Positions 63,830-64,000 of a stretch of DNA of 64,000 nt are shown one piece after another. A model generated the notes under the pieces. That model saw nothing but the letters and a program-made list of their open reading frames with translations. It searched no databases and was not told the origin of the DNA. A program made the position numbers and the translations under genes. Within the stretch, counting starts at the first letter, position 1. The number at the start of each line of letters is the position of its first letter. Origin of the DNA: Trichoplax adhaerens (Eukaryota; Placozoa; Uniplacotomia; Trichoplacea; Trichoplacidae). The DNA is taken from assembly GCF_000150275.1 (NCBI RefSeq), contig NW_002060944.1, forward strand, positions 7,516,735 through 7,580,734, in the 5' to 3' direction.

Positions 63830-64000
63830 CTATTCTCCTAATTAGTATTATCGAACTAACTCTGTGGACAAGATGTCGTACAGAATTATTGAGCGAAATT
63901 GAGGCGAAGACGAAACTGCTTCAGCTAACCACCTATACACAGGATAGCTACAGCCAACAGTCATCTCGGGTATCATGCCAACGTTACAATTTCTATATAC
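63830..64000 (+). CDS. Possible internal exon, runs off the window
   Basis: After acceptor TTACGTTTCAG the frame stays open to the window end: a hydrophobic stretch (AILLISIIELTLW), then a polar region (RCRTELLSEIEAKTKLLQLT). It looks like one membrane segment followed by a cytosolic tail. No upstream exon identified and no family recognised. Confidence 0.3.

Overview
This is an intron-rich, AT-rich eukaryotic segment. The gene set is animal: a TMC channel, a conventional protein kinase C, a SOCS adaptor, CLEC16A, ATG12, the axonemal protein CFAP52 and a beta-tubulin. Together with short AT-rich introns, conserved full-length proteins and only short intergenic gaps, this fits an early-branching animal. 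A placozoan (Trichoplax or Hoilungia type) is my best guess, but that is inference, not proof.

Layout from left to right: TMC channel (+, 83-6213, 17 exons); gap; conventional PKC (-, 8119-19700, 16 exons); a small unrecognised membrane-protein gene (-, 20561-20950) divergent from CFAP52 (+, 21211-25472, 17 exons); ATG12 (-, 26626-27748, 4 exons); a small unrecognised two-exon gene (-, 28098-28353); a repeat-rich gap; an intronless SOCS2/CISH-type gene (+, 35034-35615); a 10-kb gene-poor stretch with scattered open-frame islands that may be decayed genes; CLEC16A (-, 45937-53770, 23 exons including one of 17 nt); a secreted acetoacetate-decarboxylase-like protein (+, 55266-56453); beta-tubulin (-, 57892-60470, 4 exons); and a repeat-rich tail with weak exon candidates. 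I rebuilt the multi-exon genes by hand from GT/AG sites, reading phase and family conservation. The joined exons add up to whole codon numbers: 748, 672, 619, 109, 1078 and 447 residues for TMC, PKC, CFAP52, ATG12, CLEC16A and tubulin.

Two patterns stand out. First, clusters of a short palindromic repeat (TACTGTAC/GTACAGTA) occur almost only between genes. Four of them begin or end within about 40-180 bp of a start codon (PKC, ATG12, CLEC16A, decarboxylase-like). Second, the two cilia-related genes, CFAP52 and a beta-tubulin with an axonemal tail motif, both carry RFX-type X-box palindromes upstream. The CFAP52 X-box lies in a 260-bp gap shared with the small membrane-protein gene, which makes that gene a candidate ciliary component.
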